Part shown: piece by piece, positions 1 to 11,479 of the stretch
How positions within the stretch are numbered: position 1 is the stretch's first letter
Layout of the letters: each line of letters starts with the position of its first letter
From: Skeletonema tropicum
Taxonomy: Eukaryota > Bacillariophyta > Thalassiosirophyceae > Thalassiosirales > Thalassiosiraceae
NCBI GenBank assembly: GCA_037178625.1
Contig: CM074127.1
Location: 1,984,001 to 2,048,000 of the forward strand
Reading direction: 5' to 3'
Length of the DNA stretch: 64,000 nt
Position numbers and translations under genes: made by a program
Notes under the pieces: model-generated
The model's database searches: none
What the model was told of the DNA's origin: nothing
The model's input: only the letters and a program-made list of their open reading frames with translations

Positions 1-806
1 CGAGCCAAGGCAAAACTAGTAAATACTCCCATCAGCAACACAACGAGACCTAACCCATGTGATATCTTGCAAGCTGGCGGGATCAACCCATAATTCTGAA
101 TAGGAATTAGGTCTGCCTCTGTCACTTCGTACCAACACTGTACAAACCCCTCCTTTTCTTGAATTCCTAGCAAAATCGTGGCCGTGATGAGAAGGTGAAG
201 AAGTGCCCCAGTATATTTGTGTAGTTCCATCAATGACGGCACTGCAAATCTGCTTGTACCTCCAATCAACCCCCCAAACGCAAATAGACCCACTGCTAGC
301 TGAAGTATGTACAAACTTATCACAAGAACTCCCACCCAGGAATGCAAGGAGTACAAATTCGCGATGTAACCGCTAACAGCATCGTTATGTGATTTGAACA
401 CTGCCATCATTGCAACCATTCCTATGAGAAAGCAGGCGAGCCATACGTAGCCATGAATAGCTTTGACGGTACCCCGTCGTTTTGTACCAGCTTCGGAAAT
501 TCCTCTCGTTGAGGATGTGCCTGATATTCTGAATATTAATGCAGCCAAATTCATTATACTGTATGCGACTATCATGAGCACAGGATGCCAATTGAAAACG
601 CGCTTGGCATCGCCCTCTGACCATGATACGCCTCCACCTCCCATCGATTCGTTGCTTACCCACAAGCTAACAAGTAGGATAGCAACGGGCGACAGGATCA
701 GGCTCATTGTTGCTGAAACTGATTGCAATTTTTGAAGAAATCCAGACGACAAGCTGCTGCTCTCGCCTGTTTCTACATCGTGTTGTTCTCCGTCTTCTGA
801 TGACAT
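1..806 (-). CDS. Cytochrome b561 (transmembrane ascorbate-dependent electron transporter), partial
   Basis: About 268 codons are open from the ATG at 806 to the left window edge, so the C-terminus is missing. The product is a multi-pass membrane protein that passes electrons across a membrane through two b hemes, usually from ascorbate to ferric iron or monodehydroascorbate. The four heme-ligand histidines of the family are visible: H74 in FNWHP, H118 in AIHGY, H155 in LYSLHSW and H196 in ELHKYTG. Five or more hydrophobic helices surround them, and the NLYSLHSWVG signature is diagnostic. The first 30 residues are acidic and serine-rich, as expected for a cytosolic N-terminus. Upstream codons in the same frame reach a stop without another ATG, which supports this start. 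The gene diverges from the DDRGK1-like gene at 1338. Family assignment is firm; the membrane it occupies is not known. Confidence 0.88.
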   Translation of the reverse strand, partial: MSSEDGEQHDVETGESSSLSSGFLQKLQSVSATMSLILSPVAILLVSLWVSNESMGGGGVSWSEGDAKRVFNWHPVLMIVAYSIMNLAALIFRISGTSSTRGISEAGTKRRGTVKAIHGYVWLACFLIGMVAMMAVFKSHNDAVSGYIANLYSLHSWVGVLVISLYILQLAVGLFAFGGLIGGTSRFAVPSLMELHKYTGALLHLLITATILLGIQEKEGFVQCWYEVTEADLIPIQNYGLIPPACKISHGLGLVVLLMGVFTSFALA

Positions 807-926
807 TGCAGGCTCTTTCGGTGGGATAAATACTAGCTGTAGTTTGGAGTAGCATTCATAGTAGACAGCGGTGCTATCAACTATTGTAGCAACAGTTACA
901 AAAAACAGTGCGATAGCCACATTTTT

Positions 927-1000
927 TCAGTTCGTGACTCGACAGCTATCTATCTTTTTAGTGAGAGTCATGAGATAGTTTGACTCGAGTCACGAACTGA
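927..1000. repeat. Inverted repeat with 16-bp perfect arms between divergent genes
   Basis: The arms TCAGTTCGTGACTCGA (927-942) and TCGAGTCACGAACTGA (985-1000) are perfect reverse complements separated by 42 bp. The right arm overlaps the 12-bp palindrome TGACTCGAGTCA at 981-992, which resembles AP-1/bZIP half-sites. The structure lies between two divergently transcribed genes. A related arm pair occurs at 56190-56244, also between divergent genes. It could be a paired regulatory site or the relic of a short foldback element. Confidence 0.6.
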
Positions 1001-1049
1001 TGAAAATCTATCAGCGCAAATCTATCACCATCGCCACAACATGCAATCA

Positions 1050-1344
1050 TTCATCATTATGCATTGACTGTTCACTGTGCAAGAGATCAGCGAGAACAGC
1101 GGCGCCCGCAGCGGCCTTCATGTTGTATGACCATTGCCCTCAACCATGCCCATGTAGGCAACTAGAGTTTTGTACGTCTTTCTCCTCTATTTTGGTGCTT
1201 TAACCCGCGCAGCGGGCTAGCACGAGCGCCAGCGAGGCTAGTTCATCATTATGCATTGACTGTTCACTGTGCAAGAGATCAGCGAGAACAGCGGCGCCCG
1301 CAGCGGCCTTCATGTTGTATGACCATTGCCCTCAACCATGCCCA
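1050..1344. repeat. 103-bp direct duplication in the leader of the DDRGK1-like gene
   Basis: Positions 1050-1152 and 1242-1344 are identical over 103 bp and are separated by 89 bp that include a GC-rich palindromic stretch (CCCGCGCAGCGGG near 1204-1216). The second copy includes the ATG used by the downstream gene. The first copy carries the same ATG context but runs into TAG after two codons, giving a decoy short upstream ORF if transcription begins before it. Confidence 0.85.
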
Positions 1345-2228
1345 ATCCAGAATACACCATTACGGGCGTAGCCCTCTCAAATGAAACTATTCTGATACTA
1401 TGCAGTTTCGGATTTGCAACTATTGGTATCGTGCTCTTCCTAATCCTACGTAATCAACCTCAACATCACAACGATGAAGATGAGCACACCGATAGAGATA
1501 ACTATGGCGATGTACTCGACCAGGCTGATGCCGCTACACTCAACCGAGCCCAAAGACGAGCAAGGGCGAAGTATAAGATGAAACAAGCTAGGCGCGATAT
1601 GGCACCAGCAGTGGCTGCGAGAGGAGGTGGTGAGGGCGGTGATGATAACAACAACATGCCGGCAGATGAAAGAGTGCAAGAAGATGCTGTGAATAATGAT
1701 TTTACTGGGATAGCGGATAGGAAAGAACGACAACGAATCGCAAAACAAATGGAGCGCAATGAACGTAAAATGTATTCAATGGAGGCGCAGAGGTGGCGTG
1801 ATCGAAATCAAGCATCAAGTAAGAAGAAGAAGAAGAAGAAATTGACTTCTGAAGATGACGATGTTGCCAGTGAGAGCAACTTCTCTGTAGAAGATATATT
1901 TCCAAAGAGACTTGACAAAAATGATCCTTTATCTGACTCTCTCTTTTGGGAATCTATTGTGAGGGGCATACAAGACAAGAATTTTTCCACAGACGAGTTA
2001 ATGTCACATTGTGAGACAGCACAGTCGAATACAATGACGATTCGTGAGTTTGTCGAAAGAGTAGAAACTGATGGTTCAGTATCAGTCATTGACCTTGCAG
2101 ATGAATTTGAAATATCAATCCCAGAAGCTCTGGACGAGATTACACGATGGAACGACTCGTACAACATACGTGGGATGGTGGATTCCTGCGGTAACTTCGT
2201 AATTCAGAAATCAAATACGACTCATTAA
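1338..2228 (+). CDS. DDRGK1: DDRGK domain protein 1 / UFBP1-like (UFMylation factor of the ER)
   Basis: A 296-residue protein. Residues about 12-40 form one hydrophobic segment that would anchor it in the ER membrane. It is followed by an acidic, then strongly basic and charged region (RAQRRARAKYKMKQARRD) and a long charged helix with a lysine run. From about residue 205 to the end lies the winged-helix DDRGK domain: a TIREFVE helix, an IDLADEF.ISIPEALDEI segment and a terminal beta-hairpin. In animals and plants DDRGK1 recruits the UFM1 E3 ligase UFL1 to the ER. The namesake DDRGK motif reads VDSCGNF here, so that motif is degenerate although the fold around it matches. I chose the ATG at 1338 because it begins the hydrophobic anchor with no earlier in-frame ATG. 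Transcribed away from the b561 gene. Confidence 0.75.
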   Translation: MPNPEYTITGVALSNETILILCSFGFATIGIVLFLILRNQPQHHNDEDEHTDRDNYGDVLDQADAATLNRAQRRARAKYKMKQARRDMAPAVAARGGGEGGDDNNNMPADERVQEDAVNNDFTGIADRKERQRIAKQMERNERKMYSMEAQRWRDRNQASSKKKKKKKLTSEDDDVASESNFSVEDIFPKRLDKNDPLSDSLFWESIVRGIQDKNFSTDELMSHCETAQSNTMTIREFVERVETDGSVSVIDLADEFEISIPEALDEITRWNDSYNIRGMVDSCGNFVIQKSNTTH

Positions 2229-2381
2229 GGCGCAATATGATAACACGTGCATAAGCAAACATCACAATGTCGATCTGGACAGTACACAATCTATTTACAC
2301 TATCTCTCCTATTTTAATAAATCATAAGTTGACCGATCGGCTACACATGTATGTGCACATAGCAACAAAACTAAAAGCTAT

Positions 2382-3032
2382 TTAGAAAAGACCAAACAAC
2401 TTCTTCTTAGGCTTCTCAGCTTGGCCCGCCTTGATATCAGCAACATTAGGAGCCTTGTAGTTCTTTGTAAATTTTCCAGGCTTAATGTTGGACATGCCTG
2501 CCGCGGGTCCTTCCCTATCTCTCTTGCCAGTCCAATCAAGACCATTTCCATATCCAAAAATACTGACAGACTGCTCCTTCTTGTACCCACCTGACGCGTA
2601 TTCCTTATCGGAGTTTAGCCAACGTGCCTTCTTGGCACCCTTGATGTCACTATTGTCCCAGTTTCCTCCTCGTTGCATGTAGGGGATATCTTCAATCTTG
2701 AGCTCACCCTTCTTTACTCTCTCTTCGGCATTCAACACAGGCATGAGGTGGGTTGCCTCACCTCTTTCCAATGCCTCTTGGAAAGATTGGAAGGATCGAC
2801 TCTGGAAGCCCTTTGGTCCGAGACGTCCCAAGTTTTTCTTTGCCAATTCATCCTTCTTCGCCTTTTCCTTGGCCTTGAATTGTGCCCAAGACTCTTTGGT
2901 GAAGCCGCTTGGGATGTACTCGAAGAGTGCTGTTGATGAGCCTCTCGTTATTTGTTGGGTAGAGGCGGGTTGTTGGAAGGCAGAAGCGGAGGTTGCCAAA
3001 ATGGCCCCAGCGACGATAGCGGTGGTCTTCAT
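2382..3032 (-). CDS. Plastid-targeted conserved protein of unknown function
   Basis: A 216-residue protein starting at the ATG at 3032. The N-terminus is a signal peptide (residues 1-18, hydrophobic, alanine-rich) ending in ASAFQQP. This is the diatom ASAF-type motif at which the signal peptide is removed and plastid import is specified. The mature part is hydrophilic and basic, with runs GPKGFQSRSFQSF, LMPVLNAEERVKKGELKIEDIPYMQRGGNWDNSD and FGYGNGLDWTGKRDREG, and a lysine-rich tail (PKKKLFGLF). No catalytic motif or membrane segment is visible in the mature protein. Low-complexity composition and size would suit a peripheral thylakoid or stromal structural protein, but this is inference and I do not recognise the family. 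In-frame codons upstream of 3032 continue to 3104 but would mask the signal peptide. Confidence 0.75.
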   Translation of the reverse strand: MKTTAIVAGAILATSASAFQQPASTQQITRGSSTALFEYIPSGFTKESWAQFKAKEKAKKDELAKKNLGRLGPKGFQSRSFQSFQEALERGEATHLMPVLNAEERVKKGELKIEDIPYMQRGGNWDNSDIKGAKKARWLNSDKEYASGGYKKEQSVSIFGYGNGLDWTGKRDREGPAAGMSNIKPGKFTKNYKAPNVADIKAGQAEKPKKKLFGLF

Positions 3033-3515
3033 GATTTTTAAGAGAGTAGGTAGGATAGGAGTATGAATAATATCTAATGAAGGGATTATTGTGACCACAA
3101 ACATGAAGCGGTAGGTGCGGAAGTTTTAGAACAACAGATGGGACGGCGACGCGTCGGGCGACGTGTTCAGCTCATCGAGCTTGCTGGTGTGGCCAACAAC
3201 ACCAACCAGCAAGCAGATCGTCGTCGTCGGCAGGCGGCACGGCATTTCTGAGGTGGTCGGATTTTGGTCGGGGCGGGGCGGTGGTCGCTTTGCAAAACTT
3301 CCCTCCGATATTGAGACACACATCCTCCTATATTGAGTCACACATCACACAACATGAACATCCTCCAATATGAGACACACATCTTCAAATCCCCATCACC
3401 CATTTCAGTTAGTTTTCTCATTTCAAGATGCATGTTGCAAGCTCACGCCACCAGACCAGCTGTCGCCGCCTATCACCTTCATGCGCCTTGCAATAATTCA
3501 CAGTAATTGTCTGCA
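3033..3515. other. Divergent intergenic region with short GAGACACACATC repeats
   Basis: This 480-bp spacer separates two divergent genes. Near 3308-3390 there are three imperfect copies of an ATATTGAGACACACATCCTC-like 20-mer, and a GC-rich GGGGCGGGGCGG stretch lies at about 3268-3282. I see no ORF worth calling. It presumably holds both promoters. Confidence 0.4.
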
Positions 3516-6500
3516 ATGAGCAGGTACTGTCAAGTATGCCGATCGCTTTCATCCTGGAGCCAAAAAAGGCTGCTCGGGAAAGCTGCCTCTTCTATCACAG
3601 TTCCGTCATCCCTTCATCGACATCGACGCATCTCGGTGATGGAGATTATGCCGGCAGTAGCCAATACATCAATCCATACCTCGTCTATATGCCAACAACA
3701 ACGAAATCTATCATCGTCAGGACAGCAACAACAAACTTCAAAATTAAACATCAAGGGCAATGTTGTCCAGCCGATATCAGATGCACAACGTCGTGCGGCA
3801 CAGTTAGAGCTCGATCGAATGAATGAATCTACATCCCGCCTACTACAAATGACAAATGTTCCAGTCTCTGATTCAATTGTAAACGAGGCACGTGTGGCGG
3901 TGAACTATTGGTCGAGAAGGTGGTATATGCATTTTCATCCCGGGTTTGGAAGGGCTGCGAAGGGGTCGCAACTTTCCTTGCAGGCTCTGCGGCAATGGGA
4001 TATGCAAGACAACGCTGATAACAATAATATGATTGATGTTAATGGGGTGACCGCTGACAATGAAGAACATCAAACGATCACAGAACAACAAATACAAAAA
4101 GTTGGCGGAGATCACGGTGCCCGTCAAGCGGAACGTCTTCTTGATTGGTCGATTGAGAACAATCTGATTCCGCACGGGATATTTGATTTATCACAAGAAG
4201 GTTCTTACATCAAAAGTTCAGATCAGCACTTGGCTAGTAGTCCAAACTTGACTTGTGCCAACATTGTTCAAACATACTTGTTGCCATGTGAGTTTGGAGG
4301 ATTTGGTGGTAGCAATGAACTCGTGCAGCGCGATACTTACGGCATTACAAATGATGCTACTCTCTCGAAACACTTCATCGCAAATGCTTCCTACGTCAGG
4401 GCATTGGCGGATGCGACACGAGTGATGAAAAAAATGAAGGATTTACATTCTACCTATCCTGATCAAATTTCACCTGATACGTTGAGTATCGTAACAGAAC
4501 TGAATGTTTGGTCGAAGCGAGCAGTATTGCTGAATGAGATTCAAAGCAAAGACAGTTTATCTGGAAGCAATGCAAGTTTGAATAGCAGCAACCTCCTTGA
4601 TTTATTGAAGACTTTGGAACAAGATGATGAAGATTCTAGTGCCGTTGGGTATGACAACAAGTACACATTGCAAGGCTGCTTGGATCATATGGAAACCATT
4701 TTAGCTGAAGCAGAAAATAGATACACTTCAACGAATGATGATCGTCTTCGCCCGACTGTAGACTGGTATAACCATATTATTGGTGCTTGGGCAAGAAGTA
4801 ATTTGGATGATTCATTGGAAAAGACAAAGCGGTTTTTGTATGGCATGGAGAAGTATGCTCAAACTGAGGAGGGTGATGATAATTCTACAGATAGAGACAT
4901 TCGACGCTGTTGGGCCAAGCCAAATACAATTTCATACAACGGCGTGTTGTTTAGTCTTGCTCGTGATCAAGGCAAGGGCTGCGCAAAAGAAGCTCAAGAA
5001 ATGTTGAAAAGTATGAAAGAACGCTATCAACAAACAAACGACGAAAGCATACGACCTGACGATATCACCTATGGAACAGTGCTGCATGCGCTGGCACAAG
5101 CTGGCATGGCTCATGAAGCGGAGAGTATTTTGGACTCGCTAGAAGATGACTACAATGCCTTCGTTGACCAATCTGGATCTAACGAACAAAACCTCATACC
5201 AGAGTCAGTGGTAGTTCCAGGTTTGACCATTTACAATTCTGTGCTGAATGCATGGGCGAATAGTTTTCAAAGAAATGCTGCGGAACGGTCTGAAGAAATC
5301 TTGAATCGAATGAAGGTGCTTCATCAAACAGGAAAAAATACCGGTGTAGATCCTGACATGATATCTCTTTCTACAGTAATGAAATGTCACTCTCAAAGTA
5401 AGTCGAAAGATGGTGCAGAGAGGGCAGAAGAGCTACTAGATCAAGCTATTGCTATGTATCATGATGGCAATTGGAAAGTCAAGCCCGATTCTATCATGTT
5501 CAACTGTGCTCTGTTGGTGTGGGCGAGCATATCTGGCGTAGACGGGCAAGATCGAGGTGGTATGGCCGCTGAGAGGGCCGAATTACTTCTACACAAGATG
5601 CAAAGTTTACGAGAAGATAGTGCTTCTTTGGACATACATCAAGACACACAGTCATTCAATATCGTACTCGATTGTGTGAGTTCAAACTTTCTTTCTGTGT
5701 GCTCCTTTACAGCCATTGTATTCTCTAACCTGAGTGATTTTATTACCGACGTCACATTCAACAGTGGGCTAAGAGCATGAATCCGTCAGCGTCGGAAAGG
5801 GCGTTGAAGCTACTCCGTGAAGTACCGAATCCAGATGAGTGTAGCTACAACTCTGTGCTGCATGCCATGACCAAACAGACAACAGGTACCGAAATGGTCA
5901 CTTCTGCCGAAGCATTGTTTGAGGAGATGAAAGGGTTGGAAGAGAAGAACCAATTGTCGATTAGTGAGATCACTTTTCACGTGATGATGAATGTGTATGG
6001 CAAAAGTCGCCATGCCAACGGTGCAGCAAGAGCAGAAAAATTGCTTCGGAGTATGCAGGCTGATGGTCTGTCTCTAAATGCAACGTCGTACAATATATGC
6101 ATAGATGCCTACGCTAGGCGTGGGGATTCTGAGAAGGCTAAGAAACTTCTGGATGAAATGGTTACAATGTCTGAGGTGCACGCTGAATGTCGGCCGACAA
6201 TTCACAGTTTTGCAGCTGTGGTAAGTTGTTATGATTGTGAATCTAGAACATGCCTCAATGACGAATTCAACTCACACTTACGCATCACATAGGTAAATGC
6301 CCTCGCAAAATCCGAAGCGGAGGATTCGATTGAACAAGCTCAAAAGATTGTTCGTGATGTCGAAGAACTAGAATATGTCTCTCCAAATTCTGTTTTATAC
6401 AACTCTCTCATAGACTGTATCACCAAGAATGGTGGAATAAATGCTCCGTCACAGGCCGAGGATGTTCTTGCGAAAATGCGACAGATGCATAATGAAGGTC

Positions 6501-7376
6501 ACTCAGATGTTCGCCCAAATTCGTATGCGTTCAGTATGGTATTGACATGCTGTGCACGTAGCCAGGATGTGGGTGCTGCCGAGAGAGCAGATCGCATTTT
6601 GATGAACATGGAAGAAATGTATGAGGCCGGGCACTCTGATGTGATCGCGAACGATAGATGTTACTCTGCAGTAATTACTGCATGGGCTCGGAAGGGCTCC
6701 GTCAACGCAGTGCAGAGGTCCTTGGAATTGCTAGATCGTATGGAGCAAAACTTGAAGGAAGATAAACCCCATGGGAGGCCTAATGCACATTGCTATAATG
6801 CTTGTATACACGCTGTAGCAAAAAGTGCTCTCTCAGGCTCGCAGAAGGCCCAGAAATGTCAAGAGATCTTAGGGCGGATGGTTGATCAGAAAGAGAAGGG
6901 TTTTCATGAATCGGCGCCGACGTTGGTTACATATTCGACTATCTTAAACGGTAAGTATGGTAACTTGTGTGTAATAATGCTTCCGGAATTTCAACACAAA
7001 TAAAATCTCACCGAATCGATTCTCTCCTTTACTAGCATGTGCGTACGCTAATGGCGACCTAAATGACAAGAAAGAAGCGTTTAACCTTGCCAAATCATGC
7101 TTTCGGACTCTTCTTGAGTCCGACGATATGAAGCCTTGTCCATCTTGTTACACAAATTTTTTCCTCGTCATTTCAAGACTACTCAAGCCGGGTGAAGTAC
7201 GCGATATGATGGCGGAAGCTACTTACAGAGAAGCCTCTATGAGCGACGGGAAAATTGAAACTCAAGTATTGAAGAACTTTCGAAACGCTTCTCCTGCGAT
7301 GGCAAATAAATTGTTATCAGATGAAGATAAGTCGCGCGTAGAGCTGACAAGAAATAAACTTCGACCCATGGTATAG
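3516..7376 (+). CDS. Pentatricopeptide repeat (PPR) protein, four exons
   Basis: Exons are 3516-5675, 5765-6220, 6293-6950 and about 7034-7376; introns have GTGAGT/GTAAGT donors and AG acceptors. The product is about 1,200 residues. Its first 45 residues are basic and serine-rich without acidic residues (MSRYCQVCRSLSSWSQKRL), as in a mitochondrial or other organellar presequence. From about residue 410 onward it is a chain of 35-residue helical PPR units, for example TVDWYNHIIGAWARS, ITYGTVLHALAQAG, LTIYNSVLNAWANS and ATSYNICIDAYARRGD. PPR proteins bind organellar RNA in a sequence-specific way for processing, stability or translation. No DYW or SMR editing/nuclease tail is evident. The exon 4 boundary is approximate because of a frame uncertainty in my manual count; the splice motif itself is clear. 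Confidence 0.85.
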
Positions 7377-7630
7377 CAAAAACAGCAAACAGTGATTAGT
7401 AACAGCATAATCAAAGACCACAAAGTATTGATTGAACAATTAAAATTCCTACACGAAAAAATGCTTGAATTTCACAGTCAGATTGCGCTACTTCAGTGGA
7501 GTATACAGATATGAAATTAAGATTCCACTGTTCATGAAAACTGAACGCGTAAAAAAGACAGTTAGCCTTTTAGGAAGACAGATGAAATACAATGTAAAAA
7601 AACCAACAACCCAGGATATCACATCTAAAT
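7377..7630. other. Short AT-rich spacer before the satellite array
   Basis: About 250 bp of AT-rich sequence between the PPR stop codon and the first satellite unit. It presumably holds the PPR 3' UTR. I see no gene in it. Confidence 0.4.
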
Positions 7631-8046
7631 TCGTCAATACGCGCATGAGCCGCTTCTAGTGGCCCATTATACTCGGCGGTGATACCATACAAGCTCATCA
7701 GCACTGGTCAGAAAGATTGCTCTGATACAAGCGATGCTACAGTCTAGTAACCGATCTGAGAGGTCCAGTGATCTAGTGTGGGCTGGCCAGCAGCACTCCA
7801 TTCTACCAAATCGTATCTATCGTCATCAATACGCGCATGAGCCGCTTCTAGTGGCCCATTATACTCGGCGGTAATACGATACAAGCTCATTAGCACTGCG
7901 CAGGAGGATTGTTCTGATACAAGTGATGTTACAGTCTAGCAGCCGATCTAAGAGGTCCAGTGTGGGCTGGCCAGCAGCACTCCATTCTACCAAATCATAT
8001 TTATCGTCGTCAATACGCGCATGAGCCGCTTCTAGTGGCCCATTAT

Positions 8047-11000
8047 ACTCGGCGGTGATACCATACAAGCTCATTAGCACTGTGCAGGAAGATTGCTCTC
8101 ATACAAGCGATGCTACAGTCTAGTAACCGATCTAAGAGGTCCAGTGTGGCCGGGCCAGCAGCACTCCATTCTACCAAACCGTATCTATCGTCATCAATAC
8201 GCGCATGAGCCGCTTCTAGTGGCCCATTATACACTGCGTTGGTACCATACAAGCTCATCAGCACTGCGCAGGAGGATTGCTCTCATACAAGCGATGCTAC
8301 AGTCTCGTAGCCGATCAGAGAGGTCCAGTATTCTAGTGTGGGCTGGCCAGCAGCACTCCATTCTACCAAATCGTATCTATCGTCATCAATACGCGCATGA
8401 GCCGCTTCTAGTGGCCCATAATACTTGGCGGTAATACGAAACAAGCTCATCAGCACTGTGCAGGAAGATTGTTCTGATACAAGCGATGCTACAGTCTCGT
8501 AGCCGATCTAAGAGGTCCAGTGTGGCCTGTCCAGCAGCACTCCATTCTACCAAATCGTATTTATCGTCGTCAATACGCGCATGAGCCGCTTCTAGTGCCC
8601 CATAATACTTGGCGGTAATACGATACAAGCTCATCAGCACTGCGCAGGAGGATTGCTCTCATACAAGCGATGCTACAGTCTCGTAGCCGATCTAAGAGGT
8701 CCAGTGTGGCCGGGCCAGCAGCACTCCATTCTACCAAATCGTATCTATCGTCATCAATACGCGCATGAGCCGCTTCTAGTGGCCCAATATACTCGGCGGT
8801 AAAACGATACAAGCTCATCAGCACTGCGCAGGAGGATTGCTCTCATACAAGTGATGTTACAGTCTAGTAGCCGATCTAAGAGGTCAAGTGTGGGATGGCC
8901 AGCAGCACTCCATTCTACCAAATCGTATTTATCGTCGTCAATACGCGCATGAACCGCTTCTAGTGGCCCATAATACTTGGCGGTAAAACGATACAAGCTC
9001 ATTAGCACTACGCAGGAGGATTGCTCTGATATAAGCGATGTCATAGTCTAGTAGCCGATCTAAGAGGTCCAGTGTGGGCTGGCCAGCAGCACCCCATTCT
9101 ACCAAACTGTATCTATCGTCATCAGCAATGGAACTGAGAGCCACATGGACTGTGCTATCAATAGCACTTGCATTGAATAGGATACTGCCAATGATGACTA
9201 GTAATCTAGTCAAGAAGCATGACTTGCCTTGGCTTCGTTTCAAAATGGCCAACTCTAGATTCGCCAATCTCGGCGAACTGTTGGAAGGAGACCTGTCAAG
9301 TAAAGTCATGGCAGGTATCATAGATGAAATTATGGTGGATAGACCATGCAACTGCAACGCTCGATCCCTACGTGCACTCCATTCTACCAAATCGTATTTA
9401 TCGTCGTCAATACGCGCATGAGCCGCTTCTAGTGGCCCATTATACTCGGCGGTAATACGATTCAAGATCATCAGCACTGCGCAGGAAGACTGCTCTCATA
9501 CAAGTGATGTTACAGTCTAGTAGCCGATCTAAGAGGTCCAGTGTGGGCTGGCCAGCAGCACTCCATTCTATCAAATTCTATGGTATCTATCGTCATCAAT
9601 ACGCGCATGAGCCGCTTCTAGTGGCCCATAATACTCGGCGGTAATACGATACAAGCTCATTAGCACTGCGCAGGAGGATTGCTCAAATACAAGCGATGCT
9701 ACAGTCTCGTAGCCGATCTAAGAGGTCCAGTGTGGGCTGGCCAGCAGCACTCCATTCTACCAAATCGTATCTATCGTCATCAATACGCGCATGAGCCGCT
9801 TCTAGTGGCCCATAATACTCGGCGGTGATACGATACAAGCTCATCAGCACTGTGCAGGAAGATTGCTCTCATACAAGCGATGCTACAGTCTCGTAGCCGA
9901 TCTATGAGGTCCAGTGTGGGCTGGCCAGCAGCACTCCATTCTACCGAATCGTATCTATCGTCGTCAATACGCGCATGAGCCGCTTCTAGTGGCACATAAT
10001 ACTTGGCGGTAATACGATACAAGCTCATCAGCACTGTGCAGGAAGATTGTTCTGATACAAGCGATGCTACAGTCTCGTAGCAGATCTAAGAGGTCCAGTG
10101 TGGCCTGGCCAGCAGCACTCCATTCTACAAAATCGTATTTATCGTCATCAATACGCGCATGAGCCGCTTCTAGTGGCCCATTATACTCGACGGTAATACC
10201 ATACAACCTCATTAGCACTGCGCAGGAGGATTGCTCTCATACAAGCGATGCTACAGTCTCGTAGCCGATCTGAGAGGTCCAGTGATCTAGTGTGGGCTGG
10301 CCAGCAGCACTCCATTCTACCAAATCGTATCAATCGTCATCATTACGCGCATGAGCCGCTTCTAGTGGCCCATAATACTTGGCGGTAATACGATACAAGC
10401 TCATCAGCACTGTGCAGGAAGATTGTTCTGATACAAGTGATGTTACAGTCTCGTAGCCGATCTAAGAGGTCCAGTGTGGCCGGGTCAGCAGCACTCCATT
10501 CTACCAAATCGTATCTATCGTCGTCAATACGCGCATGAGCCGCTTCTAGTGGCCCATAGTACTCGGCGGTGATACCATACAAGCTCATTAGCACTGAGCA
10601 GGAGGATTGCTCTGATACAAGCGATGCTACAGTCTAGTAGCCGATCTAAGAGGTCCAGTGTGGCCTGTCCAGTAGCACTCCATTCTACGAAACCGTATCT
10701 ATCGTTATGAATACGCGCATGAGCCGCTTCTAGTGGCTCATTATACACTGCGTTGGTACCATACAAGCTCATCAGCACTGCGCAAGAGGATTGCTCTCAT
10801 ACAAGCGATGCTACAGTCTCGTAGTTGATCAGAGAGGTCCAGTATTCGAGTGTGGCCTGGCCAGCAGCACTCCATTCTACCAAATTGTATCTATCGTCAT
10901 CAATACGCGCATGAGCCGCTTCTAGTGGCCCATAATACTTGGCGGTAATACGATACAAGCTCATTAGCACTGCGCAGGAGGATTGCTCTCATACAAGTGA

Positions 11001-11479
11001 TGTTACAGTCTAGTAGCCGATCTAAGAGGTCAAGTGTGGGCTGGCCAGCAGCACTCCATTCTACCAAATCGTATCTATCGTCTTCATGAGCCGCTTCTAG
11101 TGGCCCATAATACTTGGCGGTAATACGATACAAGCTCATCAGCACTGTGCAGGAAGATTGTTCTGATACAAGCGATGCTACAGTCTCGTAGCCGATCTAA
11201 GAGGTCCAGTGTGGCCGGGCCAGCAGCACTCCATTCTACCAAATCGTATCTATCGTCGTCAATACGCGCATGAACCGCTTCTAGTGGTCCATTATACTCG
11301 GCGGTAATACGATACAAGCTCATTAGCACTGCGCAAGAGGATTGCTCTCATACAAGTGATGTTACAGTCTAGTAGCCGATCTAAGAGGTCAAATGTGGGC
11401 TGGCCAGCAGCACTCCATTCTACCAAATCGTATCTATCGTCGTCAATACGCGCATGAGCCGCTTCTAGTGGCCCATAAT
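8047..11479. repeat. Higher-order repeat copy 1 (3,433 bp)
   Basis: Monomer variants within this segment recur in the same order 3,433 bp downstream. Examples are the 192-bp variant near 8300 and 11733, the 250-bp insert near 9126 and 12559, and the CAATCGTCATCATTACGC variant near 10330 and 13763. Where I compared the two copies only scattered single-base differences were found, so the copies are nearly identical while neighbouring monomers within a copy differ much more. Confidence 0.85.
9126..9376. repeat. Unrelated 250-bp segment embedded in a satellite unit (copy 1 of 3)
   Basis: Between the satellite words CGTCATCA and GCACTCCATTCTACC lies about 250 bp (beginning GCAATGGAACTGAGAGCC) with no similarity to the monomer. 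The same segment recurs at about 12559-12809 and 19976-20226, each time at the same place in the unit. It therefore inserted once and has been copied with the array. Its minus strand is open in frame with the surrounding unit (about 100 codons), but I see no known domain. Confidence 0.8.

Noticed and set aside
1000..1203. Short ORF upstream of the DDRGK1-like gene
   Set aside because: It lies in a duplicated leader, has no coding character and ends inside the intervening GC-rich stretch.
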